Assembly (NCBI RefSeq): GCF_005869225.1
Contig: NZ_SWFP01000002.1
Coordinates: forward strand, 1-64,000
Direction of reading: 5' to 3'
DNA length: 64,000 nucleotides
From: Dyadobacter bucti
GTDB taxonomy: Bacteria; Bacteroidota; Bacteroidia; Cytophagales; Spirosomataceae
The notes under the pieces were generated by a model. That model ran no database searches. It was not told the DNA's origin and saw only the letters and a program-made list of their open reading frames with translations. Both the position numbers and the translations under genes were made by a program. Positions 6,939 to 15,431 of this stretch are shown in pieces. Positions within the stretch are counted from its first letter, which is position 1. Each line of letters opens with the position of its first letter.

Positions 6939-9900
6939 GCTGCGACTTTCAGGTAACTTGTCATCCGTTCCATCACCTTACGCATCTTTACGAGTTCTTT
7001 ACGGTTCTGTTCCTGCTTTTCAGTGTTTTCCTGCATCATGGCTGCCATCTGTCCATTGCTTCGGACAATGTCCCCGGCAGCATTCCCCGAGAGCGCCATA
7101 ATCCCCGCTGTCTGGCCTGCGGTGTAGACTTGTTCACCACCGCCCATACGGACAAGTTCACGGCCTTGCTCACCCACCATGGCAATTCCCGGGGAAGCTG
7201 AATTCGTTCCCTTTGCGTACCCGGGAACCCCAGCGGCACGGGCAATCTCGGTCACACTCGACCGGACAAAACCCTCCAATGCAACAAAGCTGACGGATGA
7301 TGCATAAATACCACGCCCCAGCTCAATCAACGTTGCTGCCGCCCCTAATAGATCGCTTGTAACGGTCAGATCACCCCCTTGGGCTGTTTTCAGAAGGTCG
7401 TCAAAGTTCTTCTGAGCCAGACCTAATTTATCCATTGGGTTCAGGCTGGAATTGGCGCTCAACGACTGTCCATCGAGGAAAGCCTTGAAGGTTTTGGTCA
7501 TTTCTTCCAGACTGGAAAAACCCGCCGCCTGAGCCTTCAACGCTCCAATCGCGGCCTCTTTCTGTTTATCCAGAGCCTTTGTGTATTCTTCAATCGGCAA
7601 TCCCAGATCGGTAGCGCGTTTGATCATATCTGAGAACTGGACATTCAGATCAGCAATGGCCTTGGTCAATTGCTCGGCGACGGACACAGGATTGAGCGTG
7701 GCCTCATACGATTTACCAAAAGCAAAAGCATCCGACAAAGCGGCTGTATTACCAACACCTACTTTGTTCAAGATGGTCTGGAAGGTTGAATTTAACCCCG
7801 AAGTACTCGCAACAACGAGCTGCTTAACAGCGTTAAGAAAGGCTTCGGTGTTATTTCCGTAGTTCTGACCGCCTTCAATGCGGAGACCGTCGCGGCTACC
7901 AATAGTAAACCCGAAAGCTCCATTTACCTGACCGCCAACGTCTTTCATCAGCGAGGCAAGAGCAGATACTTCATTTAGGACTGCATCACGAAAGTTTGCG
8001 TTCTCCTGGCTGAATTTCTTGCCGGTCATTCCGCTTGTTGAAGTCGCAAGGCTGTTCAGGTCGATATATCCGCTTTGAGCTTTGTCCGATGGCTTGCCGC
8101 CGCCAAACAATCCACCAAGCGCTGAACCGATAAAACCGCCAATACCTGCGCCAATCGGGCCACCAAAAGCACTACCAATCAAGCTCCCGCCAATACCAAG
8201 GCCGGAATCCACGATCATATTACCTGAACCAAGACCCAACAGCTGTGCGCCTAGGCTTCCAATACCACCAAATGCAGAATTTCCAAAAACCTGTTGAAGC
8301 TGTGCCGTCTTACCGAAACCTAATCCAAGGCTGCTTCCAAGCTTACCACCAATACCACCGAGTGTTTGGCTATATCCCGTACTGAATAAGCTGGAAACAC
8401 CGCTGAACATACCTCCGCCTGATCCTACGGTTGTTGCGACATTCCCCCCGGTGCTTGATGCTGAGGCGATTGCCCCGGATGAAAGGCCAAACATCCCGCC
8501 CACAGCGCCAACCATAGAAATCACAATTGGGCGGGCAAAAGCCTGATAGGCAAGATCCGCAAGAAAACTCTTAAATGTGTTCTTCCAACCATTCAGAAGG
8601 GCTTTAAAACCACCGTCACTCTCGGTAAAGGCTGATTTAAACGCATCCTTAAAGCCGTCATCAACCTCACTGGCAAGGGATTGGAAGGCCCTACCCAGTG
8701 GACTATCGAGTTCCGCTTCTACTGCCAGTTTGTTCAATTCATCACGGGCGTTCTTGATGTTTTTGGCAATGGCCTCGGATTGCTCGTTCGTCTTGGCGAA
8801 TGGTTTCAACCGTTCCATCTCAGCAATACGGTCGTAAAGCTGTTCTGTTTCCGTGCGGGAATCCTTAATCGCGTCAGTTAATTCTTCCTGAATTTTCTTC
8901 TGTGCTTTGAGGGCTTCTTTATTCTCATTGCCCTTAGCAGCAATATCCTTGGCAATTTTGGCATAGTCCTGAGAAATAGCCCGTTGCTCCGGTGTAATCA
9001 CTCCACCGACATCATCGCCAAATAAAGCAGATTCACGCTCTTTTCTTGCTGCATTCGCTGATTGTAACGCACCGCCAATATCACCAGTCTGGAATAGATC
9101 AATCTGTGTTTTGTCAATCCCTGTCCAGGAGGGGGCGTTACGCTTAACCCAGTTCATTCCCTTAATAGCTTTATTGATAGCAACTAGCATCAAGTTTACG
9201 GTTTCAGATATGCCAGCCACCATGAAATCAAAAGTGGTTGCGAGGCCGTTGTAAATCATTTTCGCACCTTGACCAACGCCTCGCAATGCTATCCCAATAC
9301 CATTTGTTGCTCCGGTCGCACTGTTCGCCTGTGCAATAATCTGGTCAAAACTGTTGACCATCTGTTTAGCGCCTTGAGCGGCGGTTTTGGGGAATTGCTC
9401 AAATTCCAACCGTACTTTTTCAGTCTGGTTTAGAATTGCTGAAAATACATCGCCTGACAAAATTTTGCCACTATCTACAAGCGTTTTCATCTGACCAGTG
9501 GTAACACCCAGCTCATCGGCAATCGATTTCCCGACCGCCGGAATATTCTCCATGATTGAGTTAAATTCTTCTGCTTGGACTTTGGGCCTCGAAAGTGCCT
9601 GTCCTAACTGCATCAAACCGGCTTTCATCGCATCGGGTAAAGCGCCCGACGTCACACCAAGTTTTGTGACTGTCTCGGTGAAAGACAGCATATCATTATT
9701 GGTGGCTTTGATTTCTTCACGGACGAACGAAAGACGCTGAAGAATGGAAAGGCTGGTCGCCATCTCACTTCCGGTGGCATTGGAGATGCGTCGTAATTCG
9801 CCCATCATCCGCGTGGTTTCCTGCGTGGTTCTGGCAACGCTTCGTAATCGGGCTTCCATGACCGTGTATTGATCGGCCATCTTGACGATCTGCCCGACAC

Positions 9901-10099
9901 TCATCACAGCACCCAGCGCACCAAAGGCTCTTGCAAGGCCATTTGTCGCCAGTGTTGTGGCTCTTACCTGATTTTCAAGCTGTTTAGTTGAGCTGGTGGC
10001 GTTCTTACCGGAAGAATTGATATCATCGAGTGATTTTTTTATGGTACGGCCACCGGAAGGATCTCCGGTAATACCAACGACAATATTTACATCACTCAT
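6935..10099 (-). CDS. Tape measure protein
   Basis: 1054 residues, the largest gene. Residues about 75-240 match the tape-measure N-terminal domain (for example TRMMGELRRISNATGSEM and EFNSIMENIPAVGKSIADEL). A coiled and charged stretch (about 380-470) is followed by a long Gly/Ala-rich hydrophobic region (about 520-690), which may insert in the host membrane during DNA delivery. The C-terminus is again helical. Length sets tail length. It overlaps the tail chaperone frame and the hub gene by 4 bases each. Confidence 0.92.
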   Translation of the reverse strand: MSDVNIVVGITGDPSGGRTIKKSLDDINSSGKNATSSTKQLENQVRATTLATNGLARAFGALGAVMSVGQIVKMADQYTVMEARLRSVARTTQETTRMMGELRRISNATGSEMATSLSILQRLSFVREEIKATNNDMLSFTETVTKLGVTSGALPDAMKAGLMQLGQALSRPKVQAEEFNSIMENIPAVGKSIADELGVTTGQMKTLVDSGKILSGDVFSAILNQTEKVRLEFEQFPKTAAQGAKQMVNSFDQIIAQANSATGATNGIGIALRGVGQGAKMIYNGLATTFDFMVAGISETVNLMLVAINKAIKGMNWVKRNAPSWTGIDKTQIDLFQTGDIGGALQSANAARKERESALFGDDVGGVITPEQRAISQDYAKIAKDIAAKGNENKEALKAQKKIQEELTDAIKDSRTETEQLYDRIAEMERLKPFAKTNEQSEAIAKNIKNARDELNKLAVEAELDSPLGRAFQSLASEVDDGFKDAFKSAFTESDGGFKALLNGWKNTFKSFLADLAYQAFARPIVISMVGAVGGMFGLSSGAIASASSTGGNVATTVGSGGGMFSGVSSLFSTGYSQTLGGIGGKLGSSLGLGFGKTAQLQQVFGNSAFGGIGSLGAQLLGLGSGNMIVDSGLGIGGSLIGSAFGGPIGAGIGGFIGSALGGLFGGGKPSDKAQSGYIDLNSLATSTSGMTGKKFSQENANFRDAVLNEVSALASLMKDVGGQVNGAFGFTIGSRDGLRIEGGQNYGNNTEAFLNAVKQLVVASTSGLNSTFQTILNKVGVGNTAALSDAFAFGKSYEATLNPVSVAEQLTKAIADLNVQFSDMIKRATDLGLPIEEYTKALDKQKEAAIGALKAQAAGFSSLEEMTKTFKAFLDGQSLSANSSLNPMDKLGLAQKNFDDLLKTAQGGDLTVTSDLLGAAATLIELGRGIYASSVSFVALEGFVRSSVTEIARAAGVPGYAKGTNSASPGIAMVGEQGRELVRMGGGEQVYTAGQTAGIMALSGNAAGDIVRSNGQMAAMMQENTEKQEQNRKELVKMRKVMERMTSYLKVAA

Positions 10100-10425
10100 T
10101 TCGACCCCTTGCGCTTCTCTTCAAATTGATAAGCTGCGTTCTCCAGTGACCTGATATGGCTTTCCAAAACTGTGAAATCGTCAATGTCATTCACTCCGTT
10201 TCTCAACGCCCATCTATCAATAGAAGACCAAGGTATCGGGCCTATGCTCATTCCAATCGGTTTATCATACCTCAACTCTTGGTATGCAATCAAGTAGAAG
10301 TCCAAGCCGGGGAGAAGTTTAGGGCGACGCTCTAATGCAGCAACTTTTTGTCCGTCTCGCTGCAAGCCTTCAAGAAATGAAACCTTATCGCCCCATTCCG
10401 TTTCCCAGACTAGGACTTCTGTGAG
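10096..10425 (-). CDS. Tail assembly chaperone T extension (made by -1 frameshift)
   Basis: This frame has no good start of its own (only a TTG at 10365 without a convincing SD), but it is open back to the slippery site, where it continues protein G in the -1 frame (next residues LTEVLVWETEWGDK). About 109 extra residues contain FYLIAYQELRYDKPIG and PIPWSSIDRWA, which resemble T-type C-terminal domains that recruit tail tube protein to the tape measure. Translation of the fused G-T product is expected at a low ratio to G. Confidence 0.8.
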   Translation of the reverse strand, partial: LTEVLVWETEWGDKVSFLEGLQRDGQKVAALERRPKLLPGLDFYLIAYQELRYDKPIGMSIGPIPWSSIDRWALRNGVNDIDDFTVLESHIRSLENAAYQFEEKRKGSK

Positions 10426-10895
10426 TTTTTTGCTTCGGCCTCAATTTTTTTCTTCCGGTAGTTTGCAGCGTCCGAGGCATCAGATTGAATTTTCGTGAAC
10501 AGATCCGGCGCGGCGACAAACAGATTAACCAAGCCTTTCTTCGCAGTTGCGTCATAAGGAATTGTTACGCCATCTGTGGTTTTCAATCCCACAATGACAG
10601 TTTCAACGTAAACTTCGGCCATCAGCTTATTGGCTTTCGTATCTTCTTGACCATCAACTTGATCGCCACGGGTTTCTAGATACGGAAGGATTTTGTCCTT
10701 CATTGCCTTGGCGTAATCGTGGTTCCGGTGGATGGCACGGCGCAAGACGAATGTACCGTATCGGCCATAATCGAATGCGACACCAGCCTTGGTTTCCAGA
10801 TTGGTATCTGTCTCAAAACCTTCATGGAGCGTTGTAAGGAATGTTGCAAGCAGGTCTGTGGCAACTTTCGGAGATGCCTTTGTTTTCTTGGTCAT
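10410..10895 (-). CDS. Tail assembly chaperone G
   Basis: 161 residues from the ATG at 10895, which has GAAGGA just upstream; a longer frame to 10958 lacks support. The protein has YGTFVLRRAIHRNHDYAKAM in the middle and a basic/acidic tail (YRKKKIEAEAKN). It lies between the tail tube and tape measure genes, where siphoviruses encode the G chaperone that coats the tape measure during tail assembly. Its 3' end carries the frameshift heptamer that yields the G-T fusion. Confidence 0.8.
   Translation of the reverse strand: MTKKTKASPKVATDLLATFLTTLHEGFETDTNLETKAGVAFDYGRYGTFVLRRAIHRNHDYAKAMKDKILPYLETRGDQVDGQEDTKANKLMAEVYVETVIVGLKTTDGVTIPYDATAKKGLVNLFVAAPDLFTKIQSDASDAANYRKKKIEAEAKNSQKS
10425..10431 (-). 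promoter_or_regulatory. -1 ribosomal frameshift site A AAA AAC
   Basis: The zero frame of G reads GCA AAA AAC just before its stop TAG at 10412-10410, giving the canonical heptamer A_AAA_AAC. A -1 slip opens directly into the T frame. No strong downstream pseudoknot could be confirmed by eye. Confidence 0.8.
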
Positions 10896-10987
10896 TGAAG
10901 TTCCTTCGGGGGTTAGACGGAAGCGATCTGCCCGAACAGACCGCCCCCTAACTTGCAAGTATTCTTAGGCATCCGGGTGCCAACTTG

Positions 10988-11902
10988 TTACGGTGTACGC
11001 GTAATTCTTAATTGAGCGGCTGTCGTTGCGTCAAAGTATGCCTGGAAACTAATCTTCTGCATCACGTCCTGATTGTTACCGTCTGCGGAAACGTTGTTTG
11101 CAGTCAGTTTCAGTTTCGGAATGAAGAAAACGTATTTGAGTGTCGAAGCACCACCAAGAGAGAAGGTAAGATCAGCGGCTGTATCGGCCAAGAACAATTC
11201 AAACAGTTCCTGACTGTCGAAATATGCCTCCATCTCACCAGTAACCACACATTGCCCGGCACGGATGCCCTTGCTGGCTACTTGACCCATGACAGGCTGT
11301 TGTTCAAGGTTGTTGGTGATGTTCAGTGACAGAGACATTAACTGAACCGTCCCACCGCCTGTGATTGACAGGGAGGCAAAGTTATTGGCTGCGTTGATGA
11401 CGGGGTTGGCGTTTGGTTCTGTGTATGTCGCCCCGGAGATAATCGCCTGAGCGGAAGTTGTGGTCTGGCACATAATGTTGAATGAGCCGGTAACAATCTC
11501 TTTGGCGCGCATATTCAGCGAAAGACTGTTGACGACTGATCCGGGGTAACGGTGGAATTGGTTCGCTGTCGCGGCATAAGTCTTTTCGATCGTGAAAGAT
11601 TTACGCGTCACACCGTTTTTCAGGACGTTTGTCGCCCAAGTGCTGTACATCAGACTTTCAAGGAAATCATCGAATGATCCGTATGAAAGTTCAAAGTTGA
11701 TATCCCCGGCTGCTTCCTGACCAACACGGGTCATGTCAGCGACGTTACGATCCGGGCGGATCTCATTACTGGAAACATACTGAATGGACGGCGAAAGGCT
11801 CTCACCGGTGATGCGGGCTTTTTTGAATACCGGTGTCGCCGGTGTCGTGCCGTACGTTACTTCGGCAACATAGGCAAGGCGGGTTTGTGAGGAATCGGTC
11901 AT
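10988..11902 (-). CDS. Major tail tube protein
   Basis: 304 residues. The opening RLAYVAEVTYGTTPATP is typical of the phage tail tube family (Phage_tube_2-like): a strand followed by a TPATP-like loop. The remainder is beta-rich and Thr/Ser/Asn-rich. It polymerises into the flexible tail tube. The gene has an ACCAAGGAGA leader. Its place between the tail terminator and the chaperone gene fits. Confidence 0.85.
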   Translation of the reverse strand: MTDSSQTRLAYVAEVTYGTTPATPVFKKARITGESLSPSIQYVSSNEIRPDRNVADMTRVGQEAAGDINFELSYGSFDDFLESLMYSTWATNVLKNGVTRKSFTIEKTYAATANQFHRYPGSVVNSLSLNMRAKEIVTGSFNIMCQTTTSAQAIISGATYTEPNANPVINAANNFASLSITGGGTVQLMSLSLNITNNLEQQPVMGQVASKGIRAGQCVVTGEMEAYFDSQELFELFLADTAADLTFSLGGASTLKYVFFIPKLKLTANNVSADGNNQDVMQKISFQAYFDATTAAQLRITRTP

Positions 11903-11917
11903 GAGGGGTCTCCTTGG

Positions 11918-12319
11918 TTAAGCAATGGTGTCATAATAGAATTTGGAAAGCACGTTTACCTGATACCATCCCGCGCCATCGTTACCGATTTCCCGCGCCT
12001 GAACGTCATAGAATGTTATACCAGAAATTTGTTTGCCTTGAAAGATGGGAATGATCAGATCGACCTTTTTCCTCGCGTCCAGACTTCCCTGACCCTGCGG
12101 CTGGAAAACCTGCGCTGCGATCAATCCGTAACGTCGAAACTTATTGCTGCCCGGTGATCCGATACTGGCCTGATTGCCGTCGTAATGGGAAATGTTGAAC
12201 CGGACCCAGGTTGTTGTTGGGATGTCAAACTTCACATCATCATATGCGACCTTTGTTGTGTCTCCCCATGCGTCCGAAAAGATCTTGCGGATGGTTTTCA
12301 CTGCGATTTCGTAGTTCAT
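11918..12319 (-). CDS. Tail terminator protein (DUF4128-like)
   Basis: 133 residues. The pattern of an N-terminal helix (IRKIFSDAW), WVRFNISHYDGNQASIG, then GLIAAQVFQPQGQG and a final WYQVNVLSKFYYD matches DUF4128-type tail terminators, which cap the tail tube and set its attachment to the head. It overlaps the neighbouring neck gene by 4 bases (ATGA). Confidence 0.75.
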   Translation of the reverse strand: MNYEIAVKTIRKIFSDAWGDTTKVAYDDVKFDIPTTTWVRFNISHYDGNQASIGSPGSNKFRRYGLIAAQVFQPQGQGSLDARKKVDLIIPIFQGKQISGITFYDVQAREIGNDGAGWYQVNVLSKFYYDTIA

Positions 12320-12696
12320 TTGCCACCTCGCTTGGCTAGGTTTTTCGCCTGACGGACGGCAATATCAATGCCCTTTTCAACAAAGTTGGCCGGGGCTTGC
12401 TTGGAATATCCGTCATTCAATCGATGAATGTATGGCAGGCTGTTCGAAATGAATATCGTATCACCAGCGGTGTATTTAATACCTGGGTTAGTATCTGGTG
12501 GCGAGGTATTTTCGGTGGTTTTGTAATCAATGTTGTTGACGGCAATATTCCAGTTACCACGGGCGCGGCCTGTATCGACTGGTGTAGCCAGAATGATGTT
12601 AGCATAGGCAAGAATGGCTGTTGAGCGCACAAGGTCTCGATGAACCTTATACACTTTATTTTCCATGGCAGCTCTGATTTGATCTTCTACTGTCAT
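12316..12696 (-). CDS. HK97 gp10-like neck / tail completion protein
   Basis: 126 residues. ATPVDTGRARGNWNIAVN is the hallmark of HK97-gp10-like proteins (PVDTGRxRxxW), and SNSLPYIHRLNDGYSKQAP is their second conserved block. It joins tail to head. ATGA overlaps on both sides couple it to the neighbouring genes. Confidence 0.85.
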   Translation of the reverse strand: MTVEDQIRAAMENKVYKVHRDLVRSTAILAYANIILATPVDTGRARGNWNIAVNNIDYKTTENTSPPDTNPGIKYTAGDTIFISNSLPYIHRLNDGYSKQAPANFVEKGIDIAVRQAKNLAKRGGK

Positions 12697-12974
12697 TTTT
12701 CCAATGTATCCAATAAGCGGTTTTTCAGCACTTCACACGCAGCAACTCCGGCGTAAACATTGCCCTTCATGCCCTCGCTGAAACTAGTAGTAAGCTGGTC
12801 ATCAACAATGGCACCCACGATACCAACATCTAACAGGAATCCTGACCTGACCATCTGAATAGCCTCTTGAAGAATAACCTCAGCATCTGTCTTCTTATGG
12901 GACTGGCTGTGGATCAAATAAACAGGCGCACCACCGTTTTTCATTTTGACCTTACCAATTCTGCAACCTGTCAT
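12693..12974 (-). CDS. Small virion-region protein, unknown
   Basis: 93 residues, not recognised. It is a soluble mixed alpha/beta protein with no Cys motif or membrane helix. It overlaps both neighbours by 4 bases within the head-tail connector block, so it is probably a connector or assembly factor; that is inference from position. Confidence 0.6.
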   Translation of the reverse strand: MTGCRIGKVKMKNGGAPVYLIHSQSHKKTDAEVILQEAIQMVRSGFLLDVGIVGAIVDDQLTTSFSEGMKGNVYAGVAACEVLKNRLLDTLEK

Positions 12975-13333
12975 TTTCTCACCTGCAATTTGTAAATGAT
13001 TGGCGTGTCGCCCGGCTGAATTGTGGACATAGGGATGATCTTGTATTCGTCATTACCGTCAACAATTGTGTCATTGTGCTGTGGTGGGGCTAATAATTCT
13101 GCACTGGCAATCAAGACCTTTTTATCGCCTCTGAGGATAATAGTACCGTCAATCTCTTTCTCTGTAAAATCGGTAAACAGTGCCTTTATGCTCTCCTCGG
13201 CAGATGTTGACCCGGTAAAGCTGTCATCAGAAGGATCATATTGACCTTCGTTGTTCCGGCGCAAAATAACGGTACGGCCAAACTCATTGATCTGCTCTTT
13301 TGCCATCTCGGCCATTATATCATAAAAGCTCAT
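12971..13333 (-). CDS. Head-tail joining / head closure protein
   Basis: 120 residues. The N-terminal helix (FYDIMAEMAKEQINEFG) followed by TVILRR and a C-terminal barrel ending DEYKIIPMSTIQPGDTPIIYKLQVRK resembles head-closure proteins of long-tailed phages (gp16 or lambda FII-like folds). The final pattern of measured property then GDxPIxYxLxVRK is common in these. It overlaps its neighbours by ATGA. Confidence 0.7.
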   Translation of the reverse strand: MSFYDIMAEMAKEQINEFGRTVILRRNNEGQYDPSDDSFTGSTSAEESIKALFTDFTEKEIDGTIILRGDKKVLIASAELLAPPQHNDTIVDGNDEYKIIPMSTIQPGDTPIIYKLQVRK

Positions 13334-13812
13334 ACACGCACCACCGGGACGTTAATCCCGCTTCCTGAGAGGTATGGACGCAATAGACCGTCAATGGCTG
13401 GGCGCTTAGTATTGGCGCTGGCAGAGGCGAAGTATTCAATCTCGATCACGTCAACCTTCTTAGATTTAACCTGCCCCTGTGGGCTGATTGAGGGGCTTAG
13501 TGATCCCGTGAGAGCTTCCAGTGCCAGCTCCGCAACTGCGGCCTTTACTCTTGTGGGAATTGTGTCGTATTCAACCCCGGCAATGCAGGCGCGAGGCCAT
13601 ACCAAAGGTTGATCATATTCTACCAAACGGCCACGAAAGGAATATTTTTGATTAATGTAATCGGTTGCTTTAATTAGAGAAGCCTCTTTGACGGCATCGG
13701 TGCCAGTCCAAGAGGTATTTCCACGGTCGGAGTGAAATGCGTTTGCGTAATCAAGCGAACAAAGGGAATTCGCTCCTTCTACAATGCTTCCATCTTCGAC
13801 CGTGAATGGCAT
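13330..13812 (-). CDS. DnaT-like head-tail adaptor protein
   Basis: 160 residues. NSLCSLDYANAFHSDRGNTSW and the following KATDYINQKYSFRG...LVWPRA pattern match the phage family annotated as DnaT-like ssDNA-binding (DnaT_2). In virions these act as head-tail adaptors (gp6 type) bound to the portal ring. The position, directly after the capsid-proximal gene, supports the adaptor role. The DNA-binding name is historical and I see no DNA-binding motif. Confidence 0.75.
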   Translation of the reverse strand: MPFTVEDGSIVEGANSLCSLDYANAFHSDRGNTSWTGTDAVKEASLIKATDYINQKYSFRGRLVEYDQPLVWPRACIAGVEYDTIPTRVKAAVAELALEALTGSLSPSISPQGQVKSKKVDVIEIEYFASASANTKRPAIDGLLRPYLSGSGINVPVVRV

Positions 13813-13816
13813 TTAA

Positions 13817-14173
13817 TTAACCCAACAAAGCGAACAGATCGGCTTTTTTGGTTACGCCGTTGTAGTCAATGCCACGCGCGTCCAATTCAGCTTTAATCTG
13901 AGCTGTAGTCGAGTTTTCAGTGATTTCGCCATAGTCGCTCCCATCAGCTTCGGCTTTATCAGCTTCTTCGATAGGGTTTTTCTCAACTGTGCCAGGCACT
14001 CCGCCATCTGTCGCACGGACAGCCGGGGAATTCTTCATAGCGTCTTTAATTGGTGAGCCGCGCTCGTCAACTGCATCTTTCTCACGTTCAGCTTTTTCCT
14101 TTGCAAGTTTAGCATCACGCTTTGCGTAGATTTTTTGACGTTCGGCCTGAATGTCGATTTCTTCTTTAGCCAT
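13817..14173 (-). CDS. HeH/SAP-like domain protein next to capsid gene
   Basis: 118 residues in two parts: a highly charged helical N-terminus (about 1-45, repeated Lys/Glu/Ala) and a C-terminal HeH-type fold (about 86-118, TAQIKAELDARGIDYNG then KKADLFALL). HeH domains are short helix-extension-helix DNA-binding motifs that often end phage head proteins. It follows the capsid gene and its hairpin, so it is likely a minor head or assembly protein. Confidence 0.7.
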   Translation of the reverse strand: MAKEEIDIQAERQKIYAKRDAKLAKEKAEREKDAVDERGSPIKDAMKNSPAVRATDGGVPGTVEKNPIEEADKAEADGSDYGEITENSTTAQIKAELDARGIDYNGVTKKADLFALLG

Positions 14174-14220
14174 TTTTTGTACTCCAAGATAATTAAGAGG
14201 TATTTAGTCGGTAGGGTAAA

Positions 14221-14248
14221 TTTAGCCCGGCGGTTAAACCGGGCTAAA
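14221..14248 (-). terminator. Hairpin after the major capsid gene
   Basis: TTTAGCCCGG (14221-14230) and CCGGGCTAAA (14239-14248) form a perfect 10-bp stem with an 8-base loop, 5 bases after the capsid stop on the minus strand. The T-rich tail is weak, so it may act as a partial terminator or an mRNA 3' stabiliser. Confidence 0.65.
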
Positions 14249-14253
14249 ATCAA

Positions 14254-15219
14254 TTAAGCGATCTTATGGACGAACTGGACGATACCGATGTTCTTCTGGT
14301 CGTATTTCAGTGTCCAGTTGCTTGTCGTCGCCAATTCAGTATTCGATGGTGTCAATTTGACCGGTGTACCAGTCCATGACACGCCTGTCGGTGTGAACAT
14401 GAAGCGTTTACGGGATACCAGGTATTCCTGACCACCGGATGTCAAAGCGTTACGCTCTGTCTCTTCCGGGGTTTTAACACCACCTTCACCAAACAGGATC
14501 GAACCTTCGGCAAACAGGTATGTCTTATAGATACCGCTGCCGTTGGTCATTGTATCGTCGATGATGACACGCAGATCGCCATAGTATGCGATTTTACGAG
14601 CTAGACCTTCTTGAGGCGTGATGTATGTGATCAGGTTGGCCTTTTCCAGAACGGCAAGGGACTTGCTGTGCATGGCAATTGCGACCAGTTTCGAGGAGCG
14701 GTCACCCAAAAGGTGCTTGGCGTCGATGAAGGAATCCGCGTCGATAACAGCCGCAGCCCCTGAGCCACCGGAAATATCCAGCACGTTTGCGGTAACAGCA
14801 CCGACAGCGCCGTTGAGGACGGAAAGAAGTGTTCCCTGATAGTGGCGTGACCAGAAAGCAGCAACACGATCAGCGATCAGTTTCATAGGGTCTTGACCCA
14901 AGAAATCCGCGACAAGATCGGTTGAACCCCAGGATTCGGCACGTTCCATGACAGGAGCCTTACCGGAGCCAGTTGTGACTTTACCGACAGTGATGTTATC
15001 GGCTTCGTCCATAATCTGACCGGAACCAGTCAAGTCATTGAAGAATGGGAAGATAACTTCTTTACCACCAGCGTTCAGGAGAGCCTGAACTTCAGGGGTA
15101 ACATCACGGCGAACGATGCCGGACTGCCAAAAGGCGTTTGTTTCGATGGATTGTTGCAGAATATAGTCTGATACATTGGTCGGCAACACGCCAATATCTG
15201 AAAGTTTTGTAATAGCCAC
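14254..15219 (-). CDS. Major capsid protein (HK97 fold, gp13-like)
   Basis: 321 residues with the layout of the 'major capsid protein 13-like' family: N-terminal NAFWQSGIVRRD, a region with EVIFPFFNDLTG, SWGSTDLVADFLGQDPM, and a C-terminal FTPTGVSWTG. The start is GTG at 15219, given by AGGAGGT upstream; no ATG fits. It is expressed from its own promoter (15368-15397) and flanked by two hairpins, so a separate high-level transcript is likely. Confidence 0.88.
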   Translation of the reverse strand: MAITKLSDIGVLPTNVSDYILQQSIETNAFWQSGIVRRDVTPEVQALLNAGGKEVIFPFFNDLTGSGQIMDEADNITVGKVTTGSGKAPVMERAESWGSTDLVADFLGQDPMKLIADRVAAFWSRHYQGTLLSVLNGAVGAVTANVLDISGGSGAAAVIDADSFIDAKHLLGDRSSKLVAIAMHSKSLAVLEKANLITYITPQEGLARKIAYYGDLRVIIDDTMTNGSGIYKTYLFAEGSILFGEGGVKTPEETERNALTSGGQEYLVSRKRFMFTPTGVSWTGTPVKLTPSNTELATTSNWTLKYDQKNIGIVQFVHKIA

Positions 15220-15367
15220 GAAGGACCTCCAAAAAAGAAAATGAAATTGTTCTTTGGTGGATTCCGTCTATGTGACTTTGCATCCCGCGCATCAAATAAC
15301 GGCTTACGCACCGTTGTATGGAAGCATCCCGCTATCCGCGCTCCGGTCATCCCGACCAGTGCGATTA

Positions 15368-15397
15368 ATTATAAACACGTATTTTAATTTTATGCAA
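15368..15397 (-). promoter_or_regulatory. Sigma70-like promoter for the capsid gene
   Basis: Minus strand: TTGCAT (15392-15397), 18 bp, perfect TATAAT (15368-15373). It lies just beyond the terminator of the scaffold gene, leaving a leader of about 140 bases before the capsid GTG. Confidence 0.6.
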
Positions 15398-15402
15398 GCA
15401 TT

Positions 15403-15428
15403 AAAAAAGCCCCGGTTAAAGGGCTTTT
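15403..15428 (-). terminator. Rho-independent terminator after the scaffold gene
   Basis: On the minus strand, AAAAGCCC, an 8-base loop and GGGCTTTT form an 8-bp stem followed by further Ts. It lies 3 bases after the scaffold stop and before the capsid promoter. Confidence 0.8.
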
Positions 15429-15431
15429 GAA

